Source: Phycisphaerae bacterium (GTDB lineage Bacteria; Planctomycetota; Phycisphaerae; UBA1845; JAFGLZ01). From it: DNA of 64,000 bases. The stretch lies in assembly GCA_016927755.1 (NCBI GenBank), contig JAFGLZ010000218.1, positions 16,470 to 80,469 on the forward strand, written 5' to 3'. Under the pieces are notes generated by a model. The model was given only the letters and a program-made list of their open reading frames with translations, was not told where the DNA came from and did not search any database. The translations under genes and the position numbers were made by a program. Below are positions 55,913-63,381 of the stretch, one piece after another; positions within the stretch are counted from its first letter, which is position 1, and each line of letters begins with the position of its first letter.

Positions 55913-57436
55913 ATGGGCGAAGCCCAACCCACGACAACGACACGCGTGTACTGGTTCGTTCTCGTGCCGGTCGCCCTATTGGTCGCCGCGGGAATGGTGG
56001 CCATCTACGCGACCGAGAACCAGGCGGGCTCGTCCCGGCCGGAGTACACGATCCGCCAAGCCGTCTTCCTGGTCGCCAGCCTGTTCGCCATGTTCATAAC
56101 GATCGCGGTGCCGTACCAGCGAATCTGCCGGTACGCCTACGTGTTCTTCGGCATCATGCTGGTGTTGTTGCTGCTTCTGGCGGCGGTACGGAAACTCAAC
56201 ATTTCCGTGCCCGGGAACATCATCCCGGTCGTTCGCGGATCGGCTCGGTGGATCCGCCTCGGCTGGTTTCAGCTCCAGCCGTCCGAGCTCATGAAAGTTG
56301 CCTTCATCCTCGCGCTGGCTCGGTATCTGAGATTCCGAGAGAACTACAGAACCTGGCTCGGGCTGATGCCCCCGTTCCTGCTGACGCTGCTGCCGATGAT
56401 GCTGATCCTGATGGAGCCGGACCTGGGAACCGTGCTCCTGATGCTCCCCGTCCTCTTCGCGATGCTCTTCATGGCCGGGGCTCGTATACATCATCTGCTA
56501 CTCGTCATCCTTCTGAGCATCCTGGCCGCGCCGGTCGGTTGGAAGATGATGAAGCCCTACCAGCGAAGCCGCGTCCTGGTCCTCGTCGGGCAGATGGCCC
56601 CGAGCCAAGAGAAGCTCTTGGGCAAACGCCCGTCGAACGACAAGCAGACGCCCGGGGACGGACTATCCCCACCGACCGATCTGAGCTGGAGTGAACGGCT
56701 GGCCTTGGCGATGCTGATCCCCACGTTCCGCGAGGCCCAAATCAGCCGTAAGAAGGAGGCGATGCGGATGCCCGGCCTGGCGGACGCCGAGGATCTGCTC
56801 GATCCCCCCGTCATCACCACGCGATCCCTGCTGTGGTTTAACGGACGGCTCGACCCCGACCCGGTCAAGGACGAGAGGGCCCATAAGTGGATCGCCGCCA
56901 AGCTCAAGGATCTCTACAAGAACCAGGGCTATCAACTGAAGCAGAGCATGGTGGCCCTCGGCAGCGGCGAGGTGACGGGCAGGGGACCTTGGGAGGGGAC
57001 GTTCGTGCAGTACGACTTCCTGCCGGACCGTCACAATGATTTCATCTACGCCGTCTTGGGCCACCAATGGGGCCTCGTCGGCTGCGTGCTGGCCCTGATC
57101 CTCTACTCCCTGATCATCGTCGGCGCCGTGGAGATCGCCACCGGAACCGATGACCCCTTCGGACGGCTGCTTGCCGTGGGCGTGGCCTCTCTCATTGCCG
57201 CCCAGGTCCTCGTGAACGTCGGGATGACGGTCGGACTGATGCCCATCACCGGCATGACGCTCCCGTTCGTCAGTGCCGGCGGCAGCAGCCTAATCACCAA
57301 CTTCATCACCGTGGGACTGCTGGTCAACGTGTGTCGGCGCCGCCCGTTGATGATTGCGCGACAATCATTCGAGTTTGACCAAGAGGTCCAAGAAAAGCCG
57401 GCCTCGCTACAGCGCTGGATTGAATCAAGGCGGTAG
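55913..57436 (+). CDS. rodA: RodA/FtsW-family SEDS peptidoglycan polymerase with large insertion
   Basis: 507 aa versus about 370-400 in typical RodA. TM-rich SEDS protein with RGSARWIRLGWFQLQPSELMK, the conserved catalytic-site-bearing MEPDLGTVLLMLPV region, LPDRHNDFIYAVLGHQWGL, GMTVGLMPITGMTLP and PFVSAGGSSLI. Between these two halves (about residues 205-325), where other RodA proteins have a short loop beginning YQRxR, this one carries about 110 extra polar residues, including KPYQRSRVLVLVGQMAPSQE. The core is intact, so polymerisation of lipid II glycans is expected. PBP2 and mreBCD are not adjacent. Confidence 0.9.
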   Translation: MGEAQPTTTTRVYWFVLVPVALLVAAGMVAIYATENQAGSSRPEYTIRQAVFLVASLFAMFITIAVPYQRICRYAYVFFGIMLVLLLLLAAVRKLNISVPGNIIPVVRGSARWIRLGWFQLQPSELMKVAFILALARYLRFRENYRTWLGLMPPFLLTLLPMMLILMEPDLGTVLLMLPVLFAMLFMAGARIHHLLLVILLSILAAPVGWKMMKPYQRSRVLVLVGQMAPSQEKLLGKRPSNDKQTPGDGLSPPTDLSWSERLALAMLIPTFREAQISRKKEAMRMPGLADAEDLLDPPVITTRSLLWFNGRLDPDPVKDERAHKWIAAKLKDLYKNQGYQLKQSMVALGSGEVTGRGPWEGTFVQYDFLPDRHNDFIYAVLGHQWGLVGCVLALILYSLIIVGAVEIATGTDDPFGRLLAVGVASLIAAQVLVNVGMTVGLMPITGMTLPFVSAGGSSLITNFITVGLLVNVCRRRPLMIARQSFEFDQEVQEKPASLQRWIESRR

Positions 57437-57842
57437 CTGACGCCACCTCCACCACGGCCAGGGTCGTGTCCTCACCGTGGTAGTAGGTGTGCCATCGCAT
57501 CGCCAGTAAGACGTGAACGACCAGCAGGAACCACGCCGCCGACTCGGAACTCCAGGTCCGGCGGTATCCCCAGAGGATCATTGTGCCGATGGTCATCATG
57601 GCACACTTGAACGCGATCACTCCCACGTCGCCGTGGCTGCTCATGAGGTACTCGGCCAACGGATTCAGTTCGACCAGCACCCCCATCGCTCGGGCAAACA
57701 GGGTAAAACCCAAGTCGAAGAGACTGAGCAACCATATCGCCATGAGCAGCAATAAGATTCGTTTGCAGCGGAGGGGACTCCGCGCCGCGATCGCAGCGTA
57801 GGCGGACCGTCCCCACCGAGGATGTGAGCGTTGCGTTGGCAT
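57324..57842 (-). CDS. Small integral membrane protein, DUF5658-like
   Basis: 172 aa from ATG 57842. Three hydrophobic helices in about residues 27-115: LLLLMAIWLLSLFDLGFTLF, VGVIAFKCAMMTIGTMILW and AAWFLLVVHVLLAMRW. A conserved ELNPLAEYLM motif lies between the first two. This matches the small DUF5658-type membrane family of planctomycetes; function unknown. The last 38 codons run antisense to the end of rodA (57324-57436), so its stop may have been lost and replaced by a later one. Confidence 0.7.
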   Translation of the reverse strand: MPTQRSHPRWGRSAYAAIAARSPLRCKRILLLLMAIWLLSLFDLGFTLFARAMGVLVELNPLAEYLMSSHGDVGVIAFKCAMMTIGTMILWGYRRTWSSESAAWFLLVVHVLLAMRWHTYYHGEDTTLAVVEVASATALIQSSAVARPAFLGPLGQTRMIVAQSSTGGADTR

Positions 57843-58173
57843 CTCCAGATCGACATCGGCTAGCGTCAAACACCGATTCAGCAAGGACTGCCAAAGGCCC
57901 GCAATTGGAGCCACCGGGCCGACCTGCGGCAGTGCCCGACTCGCAATCCAGGGAATTCCCGGACCGGCAAACCGCCGGGGTCCGATAGATGCTTGCCCAC
58001 CGCGGAGTACCACAGCTTCGATCCCAATCGGGCGCCGTGCGTTTCGGGAATCGCGCCCTTGCAAGGCTCGCGCCCCTTCCAGTCGGATGCTCTCGTCTGC
58101 CGCCTTGCCGGCTTCCCAGGAAGGCCGGAAGCCCGCGGTACGACAGCATGAAGCTCGCCTGCCGAAAACGGCA
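57843..58173. other. Gene-free stretch with start of a repeat copy (D)
   Basis: No gene is supported in this 331-base gap. Its right end, immediately after the stop of the CBS protein (minus strand), reads TGCCGTTTTCGG followed by GGCGAGC. It resembles copy B (TGCCGTCTTCGG at 45957-45968), which also starts at a stop codon. The rest has small inverted repeats (for example CTTCCGGCCTTCCTGGGAAG on the minus strand) but no clear match to the other copies. Confidence 0.4.
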
Positions 58174-58626
58174 CTAGCGATATGAGCCGTACATGTACTC
58201 GTGGAGGTAATCGATCGACTTGTGCAGATCGTCGATCTTCTCCTTGTGCTCGACCACTTCCTTGGCCATAACGTCGCCGATCGTCACGATCCCGGCCAGC
58301 TTGTTGTCCGAGACCACGGGCAGATGCCGAATCCGACGATTCGTCATCACTTCCCTGCACTCGCCGAGCGACGTCTCCGGCGTGCAGCAGGCCACCGGAC
58401 ACGTCATCACCTGCTCGACCTTCGTCTTGGCCGGATCAAGTTGGAGAGCAACGACGCGAGTCATCACGTCGCGCTCGGTGAAGATCCCGACCACGCGCTC
58501 CCCGTCCGTGATGACCAGCGCCCCGATCCGCCGGGCGTTCATCTCGCGGGCCGCCTCCAGCACGGTGTGCTCCCTGCTGATCGAGGCGACGAACCCCCCC
58601 TTCCGAGCGAGGATCTCTTTGACCAT
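58174..58626 (-). CDS. CBS-domain pair protein
   Basis: 150 aa. Two CBS motifs: HTVLEAAREMNARRIGALVI with GIFTERDVMTRVV, and SLGECREVMTNRRIRHLPVV with GIVTIGDVMAKEV. Together they form a Bateman module that usually binds adenine nucleotides. No enzyme domain is attached, so it is a stand-alone sensor or regulator. Its C-terminal helix ends KIDDLHKSIDYLHEYMYGSY. Single gene, no partner apparent. Confidence 0.9.
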   Translation of the reverse strand: MVKEILARKGGFVASISREHTVLEAAREMNARRIGALVITDGERVVGIFTERDVMTRVVALQLDPAKTKVEQVMTCPVACCTPETSLGECREVMTNRRIRHLPVVSDNKLAGIVTIGDVMAKEVVEHKEKIDDLHKSIDYLHEYMYGSYR

Positions 58627-58886
58627 GTCTAGCGCTCCTTGTGTCTGAGATACACCTCCCGAGGGGCTGAAGGCGTCGTTCTTGAAGGGAAGAAGCTCTG
58701 CAGACCCAAAAGGTTAGACGCGGCACGGACGCAACGTCTTCCTTCCGATGCCCCTGTCGGAGCCATGTACTGACGAAATGGGTTCAGTGACGCCGGGAGA
58801 CACGCCGTGGACGCGCGAGCCGGCACGCGCCGCAGAGCACGCGGCCGCGCGCATCACGTTGTGCTGTTGGAACGCGGAAATGAAGG

Positions 58887-59573
58887 TTATGACGCGACGC
58901 GACGCCTCAGTCGGTCGACGCAGAGCAGGCCGACAAGCCCCAACAAGAATGCGCCGGGCGCCGGAACCTGCTCGGTAACTGGCGTTCCCCCGCCGATGTA
59001 GTGGCTGGTGGTCAGTGTCGACCCGTTGTCTTCCTCGGTCTCGTTGAAGCCCGCCACGTGGGCGACGAAGAAGGCGTTGCCTTCCCCGGCGTTGCCGGTC
59101 GACAGCACGGCGAAGTTCGAGGCAATGGCCTCGGAGGCGGTCGGAAGCGTGATGCTGAAGGACAACGGGTCCTGACGACTACCGCCCGTGCCGCTCGTCT
59201 TGACGAGGAAGCCGCCGAAGCCGCTGATGTTCCCGCTGCGGTCCGACCAACCGGAGGGCAGAGAGAACGCCCAGTCGCCGGCCGTCGACGTCAGGTTCGC
59301 GAAGTTGAACCCGAAGACCTGGATCCCGAAGTTGTCTCCAAGCGTCCCGTAGGTCGGCTGAACGTCGAAGGCATCCACATTGAACGACACGACGCCCGTC
59401 GACGAATTGGCCTCGATGTCAACTCGGCCGTAGTTGATCCCATCCGCGAACGTGTTGGACTGGTCCATGTACCATGCACCCGTCGTCAGATCGCCGAAGG
59501 CCGGACTCACAACCGCAAGCAAGAATGCGACACCGGCCGACGCGTAGAACTGCCTTCTCTTCTGTCCAAACAT
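58887..59573 (-). CDS. Secreted PEP-CTERM-like protein
   Basis: 228 aa from ATG 59573 (GGAGG 9 nt upstream; GTG 59579 is an alternative). N-terminal signal peptide (basic start QKRRQ, then AGVAFLLAVVSPAFG). The low-complexity mature part is rich in Gly, Ser, Asn and Thr. C-terminal sorting signal: VPAPGAFLLGLVGLL followed by the basic CVDRLRRR, a PAPGA variant of the PEP-CTERM motif with TM helix and basic tail. Such proteins are exported and processed by exosortase. No exosortase gene lies in the window. Probably linked to the extracellular matrix, but this is not shown. Confidence 0.87.
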   Translation of the reverse strand: MFGQKRRQFYASAGVAFLLAVVSPAFGDLTTGAWYMDQSNTFADGINYGRVDIEANSSTGVVSFNVDAFDVQPTYGTLGDNFGIQVFGFNFANLTSTAGDWAFSLPSGWSDRSGNISGFGGFLVKTSGTGGSRQDPLSFSITLPTASEAIASNFAVLSTGNAGEGNAFFVAHVAGFNETEEDNGSTLTTSHYIGGGTPVTEQVPAPGAFLLGLVGLLCVDRLRRRVAS

Positions 59574-59927
59574 CCCCACCAGCCTCCTTCACATCCGAAC
59601 CGGCTTCCTTGCCTTAAGACTTACAGATATTCAATGTCAGGTTAGCACTGCGGGACGTATCCAATCGACCCCGGCTGACCGAGGAGTTCAATTCGGCTGA
59701 AAAAGTGAAAGCATCACTTCATTCCAGCCCATTCCTAAATAGGATAGACAGTGGGAGGCCGGTCTTCCAACTGCATATCTTAATTTTTTCTTCAAAATGT
59801 GCCAAATGGCGGTTATAGGTCCTTGGCAAGGGCTCTCCCCGACAGGCGTTGCCCTCACTCGCCTCCGCAGGTATCCTCCCCAACATGTTGGTGGACAGGC
59901 CGCCAGCGGCAGCAATGGGGCCCAACC
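59574..59927. other. Lower-GC intergenic region (354 bp)
   Basis: Divergent gap between the PEP-CTERM gene and the oxidoreductase gene. It contains an A/T-rich patch at about 59777-59800 unlike the surrounding sequence, the likely promoter region for one or both genes. No firm -35/-10 pair was found. Confidence 0.35.
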
Positions 59928-61142
59928 ATGAGCTCGACAGGCGAAACGATGCCCGTGTTGGTGGTCGGCGGAGGAATGATCAGCGCGGAAGTCGTCCTGC
60001 CGACCCTCTTTCAAGAACAGTCGCGCGGCCTGATCGGTAAGATCTCGGTCGCCACGCGACGTGCCGAGCGGATCCAATGGCTCCGCGCCCAGCTCCCCGG
60101 ATGCGACTTCCGCGCGCTGCCCGATCCGGACGCCGACGGGCCGGACGCTGTCGATCCGGAGTCCTACAAGCATGCCATCGCCGAGCTCGGCCCCGGCGGC
60201 GTCGTCATCGTCGCCACGCCCGACCACTTCCACACCCCCGTAATCGAGGAAGCCATCCGTACCGGCCACCACTGCATCGTCGAGAAGCCCCTCTGTCTGA
60301 AGGTCGGCGAGGCCCGGCGCATCCGCGATTCGGCCCGCGCCGCCGGCATCTACGTCAACACCGACTATCACAAGCGGCACGACCGCGCCATCCGCGCCGC
60401 GCAGAAGAAATACCGTGACGGCGCCCTCGGTCAGATGCTCCACGGCCACGCGTGGATCGAGGAGCGCCGCGAGATGCCCCTCCACTGGTTCGCCAACTGG
60501 TGCGAGCACTCCAGCCCGTTCGAATACATCGGCGTCCACTACGCCGACGCCTACCACTTCATCACCGGCCTGAAGCCAAAACGCCTCGTCGCCTTCGGAC
60601 AGAAGAAGCTCCTGCCCAGCCTCGGAAAGGACGCCTACGACACCGTCAGCGCCACCATCCAGTGGGAGGACGACTCCGTCCTCTTCATCCGAACGGGATG
60701 GGTCTGCTCGGAACACCAGACCGCGCTAACCAACCAGGGCCTGTGCCTCATGGGCACCGAGGGCGAATACTGGTCCGACCACAAGGACCGTAACACCTAC
60801 TTCTGCACACAGGCCGGCAAGTTCGAGCACTTCAACCCGAACTTCTTCAAGGGCCACTGCGACTGGAACGACCCCGGCAAGGTCGAATGGGTCGGCTACG
60901 GCTATGACTCGATCAAGCAGCCGCTGGACGACGTTCGCGGGATCCACGCCGCCACCGCCGGCATGGACGAAGCCGCCGCCCTGGCCAAGCGCAAGGAGAT
61001 GATCGCCGCCCTCGAGCCCGTCCGCCCCCTACCCGACCAAGCCCTCATCGGAACGGCCATCAACGAGGCGGTCCGGATGTCGTTCGAAAACGAAAGCGCC
61101 TACGTCCACTTCGGTGAGGACATGGAGCTGTCCATGCGGTAG
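59928..61142 (+). CDS. Gfo/Idh/MocA-family oxidoreductase
   Basis: 404 aa from ATG 59928 (ATG 59949 is possible). N-terminal Rossmann fold with VLVVGGGMISAEVVLPTLF and VVIVATPDHFHTPVIEEAIR, then the family hallmark HHCIVEKPLCLKVGEA (EKP). C-terminal alpha/beta substrate domain contains EYIGVHYADAYHFITGLKP. NAD(P)-dependent sugar or inositol oxidoreductase; the substrate cannot be told. Many planctomycetes have dozens of these. Downstream lies a decayed toxin gene. Confidence 0.9.
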   Translation: MSSTGETMPVLVVGGGMISAEVVLPTLFQEQSRGLIGKISVATRRAERIQWLRAQLPGCDFRALPDPDADGPDAVDPESYKHAIAELGPGGVVIVATPDHFHTPVIEEAIRTGHHCIVEKPLCLKVGEARRIRDSARAAGIYVNTDYHKRHDRAIRAAQKKYRDGALGQMLHGHAWIEERREMPLHWFANWCEHSSPFEYIGVHYADAYHFITGLKPKRLVAFGQKKLLPSLGKDAYDTVSATIQWEDDSVLFIRTGWVCSEHQTALTNQGLCLMGTEGEYWSDHKDRNTYFCTQAGKFEHFNPNFFKGHCDWNDPGKVEWVGYGYDSIKQPLDDVRGIHAATAGMDEAAALAKRKEMIAALEPVRPLPDQALIGTAINEAVRMSFENESAYVHFGEDMELSMR

Positions 61143-61200
61143 CGGCGGAGACGCCGACGCGTCCCCCCGGCAAGGCCAGAACCACCTGGGGACCAAGCAC

Positions 61201-61434
61201 GTGAAGTACCAGATCGAGTTCAGGCCGCCACCGATATTGGATTCGGATAGCGTCCGCCCCTAGGATCCGCGTAGAATCATAGGAGGAGGTCCAGCCGCCG
61301 GAGACGTCTGGCGTCTGGCCAGCTTCACTTGCCAGTACCGACTTCGCGCCGGGAATGGCCGCATACGGTTCGAGGTCCACATGTTCAAAGCTGCTATCTA
61401 TCGAGTCAAACGTCGCGGAGAGGCCTACCGCTAG
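61201..61434 (+). pseudogene. Decayed RelE/ParE-type toxin
   Basis: Frame from GTG 61201 begins VKYQIEFRPP, the usual start of RelE/ParE toxins. It stops at TAG 61261-61263. The same frame then continues to TAG 61432-61434 and ends with YRLRAGNGRIRFEVHMF and AIYRVKRRGEAYR, the expected C-terminal core and final motif. The middle is shortened to about 40 residues of non-conserved text. Amber stop plus deletion makes it non-functional. The matching antitoxin gene follows 15 nt later and is intact. Confidence 0.65.
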
Positions 61435-61449
61435 AAGGTGAGGTCCGGC

Positions 61450-61683
61450 ATGATCAAGCTGCATCCCGAAATCCTGAGGAAGAACGGCAAGGAGGAGTTC
61501 GTCATTCTGCCCTATGAGGAGTTCGTGGCGCTGCAGGAAGTGTTGGCCGATGTCGAGGATCTTCTCGATCTGCGAGAGGCCAAGCCGGAGGACGAGGGCG
61601 AGCCCTCCATCCCACTGGCCGAAGTCAGGCGGCAGTTCGGCCTTGACGATGCCGAAGAACTCGCTCGGGGCCTTGGAGAGTAG
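61450..61683 (+). CDS. Antitoxin, Phd/YefM-like
   Basis: 77 aa from ATG 61450. Text typical of this type II antitoxin family: HPEILRKNGKEEFVILPYEE, FVALQEVLADVEDLLDLREA, and an acidic C-terminal tail (LDDAEELARGLGE). Its partner toxin directly upstream is degenerate, so this is probably a relic still being translated. Convergent with asnA. Confidence 0.75.
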   Translation: MIKLHPEILRKNGKEEFVILPYEEFVALQEVLADVEDLLDLREAKPEDEGEPSIPLAEVRRQFGLDDAEELARGLGE

Positions 61684-61712
61684 CGATTGACGCCCGCTCC
61701 TTGGCCAGTCCC

Positions 61713-62753
61713 TCAAAGCAGAACCACGTTCCGCCTCCTGAGTTCCTCCCGCATCTCCTCCGGCCACACGCTGCACTGCACCTCGCCGACGTGCGCCTTG
61801 CGAAGATAGAGCATGCACAACCGCGACTGACCGATGCCGCCGCCGATGCACTGGGGCAGATCGCCCGATAGCAGACGGCGGTGGAACGTCAGCGCCTTCC
61901 TCTGCTCCGTGCCGGTCATGCCTAACTGTCTCGTCAGGGCCTCGGCGTCGACGCGAATGCCCATCGAGGACAGCTCGAAGCCTCGACCCAACACCGGATT
62001 CCAGACGAAGATGTCCCCGTTCAATCCTCGACCGTTCTCCGTCGGCGTCGACCAATCGTCGTAGTCCGGCGCTCGACCGTCGTGCGGCTGCCCGCCGGCC
62101 AGCGGCGCGCCGATGCCGGCGATGAACACCGCGCCGCACTCTTGGCAGATGCGGTCCTCGCGCTCGCGCGGCGAGAGGTCCGGGAAACGCCGCTCCAGCT
62201 CCTCCGTGTGCACGAACTCGATCCTGGACGGCAGCACAGGCTCGATGGCCGGATACGCGTCGGCCACGTGCGCCTCCGTCCTTCGGATCACCTCGTAGAT
62301 CCGCTCGACGATCCGCCGCAGGAACGCCAGGTTCCGCTGACCAGGCTCCATGACGCGCTCCCAGTCCCACTGATCGACGTAGATCGAATGCGTCTCGTCC
62401 AGAATCTCGTCCGGCCGAATCGCGTTCATGTCCGTGTAGATCCCTTCCCCGGGATCGAATCCGTAATCGGCCAGCGCCATCCGCTTCCACTTGGCCAGGG
62501 ATTGGACGATCTCGGCCCGCTGCCCGTTGAGCCCTTTGACCGAAAAGGAGATCGGCTTCTCGACGCCGTTGAGGTCGTCGTTGACGCCGGTCCCGGCCGT
62601 GACGAACAGCGGCGCGCTGACCCGCTGCAGGTTCAGCTCGGCCGCAAGGCTGATCTGGAAGGACTCCTTGATCACCCGAATCGCCCGCTCCGTCTGCCGG
62701 AGATCCAGCAGCGGAACGTAATCGCAGCTCTCGTCATGACCCATTTCGGCCAT
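61713..62753 (-). CDS. asnA: Aspartate-ammonia ligase (asparagine synthetase A)
   Basis: 346 aa from ATG 62753 (close to GGAGG; ATG 62744 is an alternative), similar to the length of E. coli AsnA. Signature text: LFVTAGTGVNDDLNGVEKPI, SLAKWKRMAL, the class II tRNA-synthetase-like motifs YVDQWDWERVM and RAPDYDDWSTP, GDIFVWNPVLGRGFELSSMG, and GGGIGQSRLCML. Makes asparagine from aspartate, ammonia and ATP. Housekeeping gene, no operon partner visible. Confidence 0.95.
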   Translation of the reverse strand: MAEMGHDESCDYVPLLDLRQTERAIRVIKESFQISLAAELNLQRVSAPLFVTAGTGVNDDLNGVEKPISFSVKGLNGQRAEIVQSLAKWKRMALADYGFDPGEGIYTDMNAIRPDEILDETHSIYVDQWDWERVMEPGQRNLAFLRRIVERIYEVIRRTEAHVADAYPAIEPVLPSRIEFVHTEELERRFPDLSPREREDRICQECGAVFIAGIGAPLAGGQPHDGRAPDYDDWSTPTENGRGLNGDIFVWNPVLGRGFELSSMGIRVDAEALTRQLGMTGTEQRKALTFHRRLLSGDLPQCIGGGIGQSRLCMLYLRKAHVGEVQCSVWPEEMREELRRRNVVLL

Positions 62754-62876
62754 TACCTCCAAGTCTTCGACGGCCGGCCATCTTCCTACGAACAAGGTGG
62801 CATCGCGACGGCACGTTGCCGAAGACAGACGCCTTCCGGACGACGCCTATCACGATGCGATGTTGGCAGCTTCGCA

Positions 62877-63065
62877 TCATGGCAAAGGCACGCCGAGTTG
62901 GCGACAGATCGCGCGGACCAGGAAGTCGTTGATCTCGCGATGCCGCGGGACGGTGCCCTGTTTGGAACGGTCTGCAAGATTGACGTAGCGTGAGTGCCTG
63001 GAGCCTTCGCGTAGAAGCGCACACCCGAAATCCTCCAGGTGTCTAATGAGATCGCGCCGCTTCAA
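62877..63065 (-). CDS. hicA: HicA-family mRNA interferase toxin
   Basis: 62 aa. KRRDLIRHLEDFGCALLREG, the nuclease His in GSRHSRYVN, then TVPRHREINDFLVRAICRQLG match HicA/YcfA dsRBD-like toxins. Overlaps the end of hicB by 4 nt, with the antitoxin first in the operon. Intact by sequence. Confidence 0.9.
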   Translation of the reverse strand: MKRRDLIRHLEDFGCALLREGSRHSRYVNLADRSKQGTVPRHREINDFLVRAICRQLGVPLP

Positions 63066-63265
63066 ACTCGGATCTTCTCACGCCGGATTCGGGTCTTTGG
63101 CAGGTCGTCGAGGTCCACCGGCGCCTCCATCAACCGAATCGCGTCCCTAAGGTTGGCCCTGGCCTCGGCAAGCGTCCTTCCCTGCGTGAGCGCGCCCGGA
63201 ACATCCTCGCTCCAGGCAACCCACCACTTTCCGCGCTTCAAGAACGTTGCCCCGTAGGTCTTCAT
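63062..63265 (-). CDS. hicB: HicB-family antitoxin
   Basis: 67 aa: KWWVAWSEDVPGALTQGRTL followed by AEARANLRDAIRLM is the partial RNase-H-like fold of short HicB antitoxins; no DNA-binding tail is present. There is no ribosome site before the ATG. The predicted promoter places the transcription start at or very near the ATG, so translation may be leaderless. Confidence 0.88.
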   Translation of the reverse strand: MKTYGATFLKRGKWWVAWSEDVPGALTQGRTLAEARANLRDAIRLMEAPVDLDDLPKTRIRREKIRV

Positions 63266-63271
63266 GGCATT

Positions 63272-63300
63272 ATTCTAGCACGCCTGTTGAGCCCGAACAA
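63272..63300 (-). promoter_or_regulatory. Candidate hicBA promoter
   Basis: On the minus strand: TTGTTC, a 17-bp spacer, then TAGAAT ending 6 bp before the hicB ATG. This spacing would start the transcript at the ATG itself. A hairpin CCGCG-N10-CGCGG lies just upstream (63301-63320). Confidence 0.5.
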
Positions 63301-63381
63301 CCGCGAGGAATCTCCCGCGGACGGGCTTCGTGCCTGTTGAGACAGTTGCCCTATGGACAACCTAGCTGTCGGAGGAATCCC

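Noticed and set aside
57429..57438. GGCGGTAGCT resembling an ops antitermination element
   Set aside because: It spans the rodA stop codon, far from the NusG-paralogue locus; a chance match.
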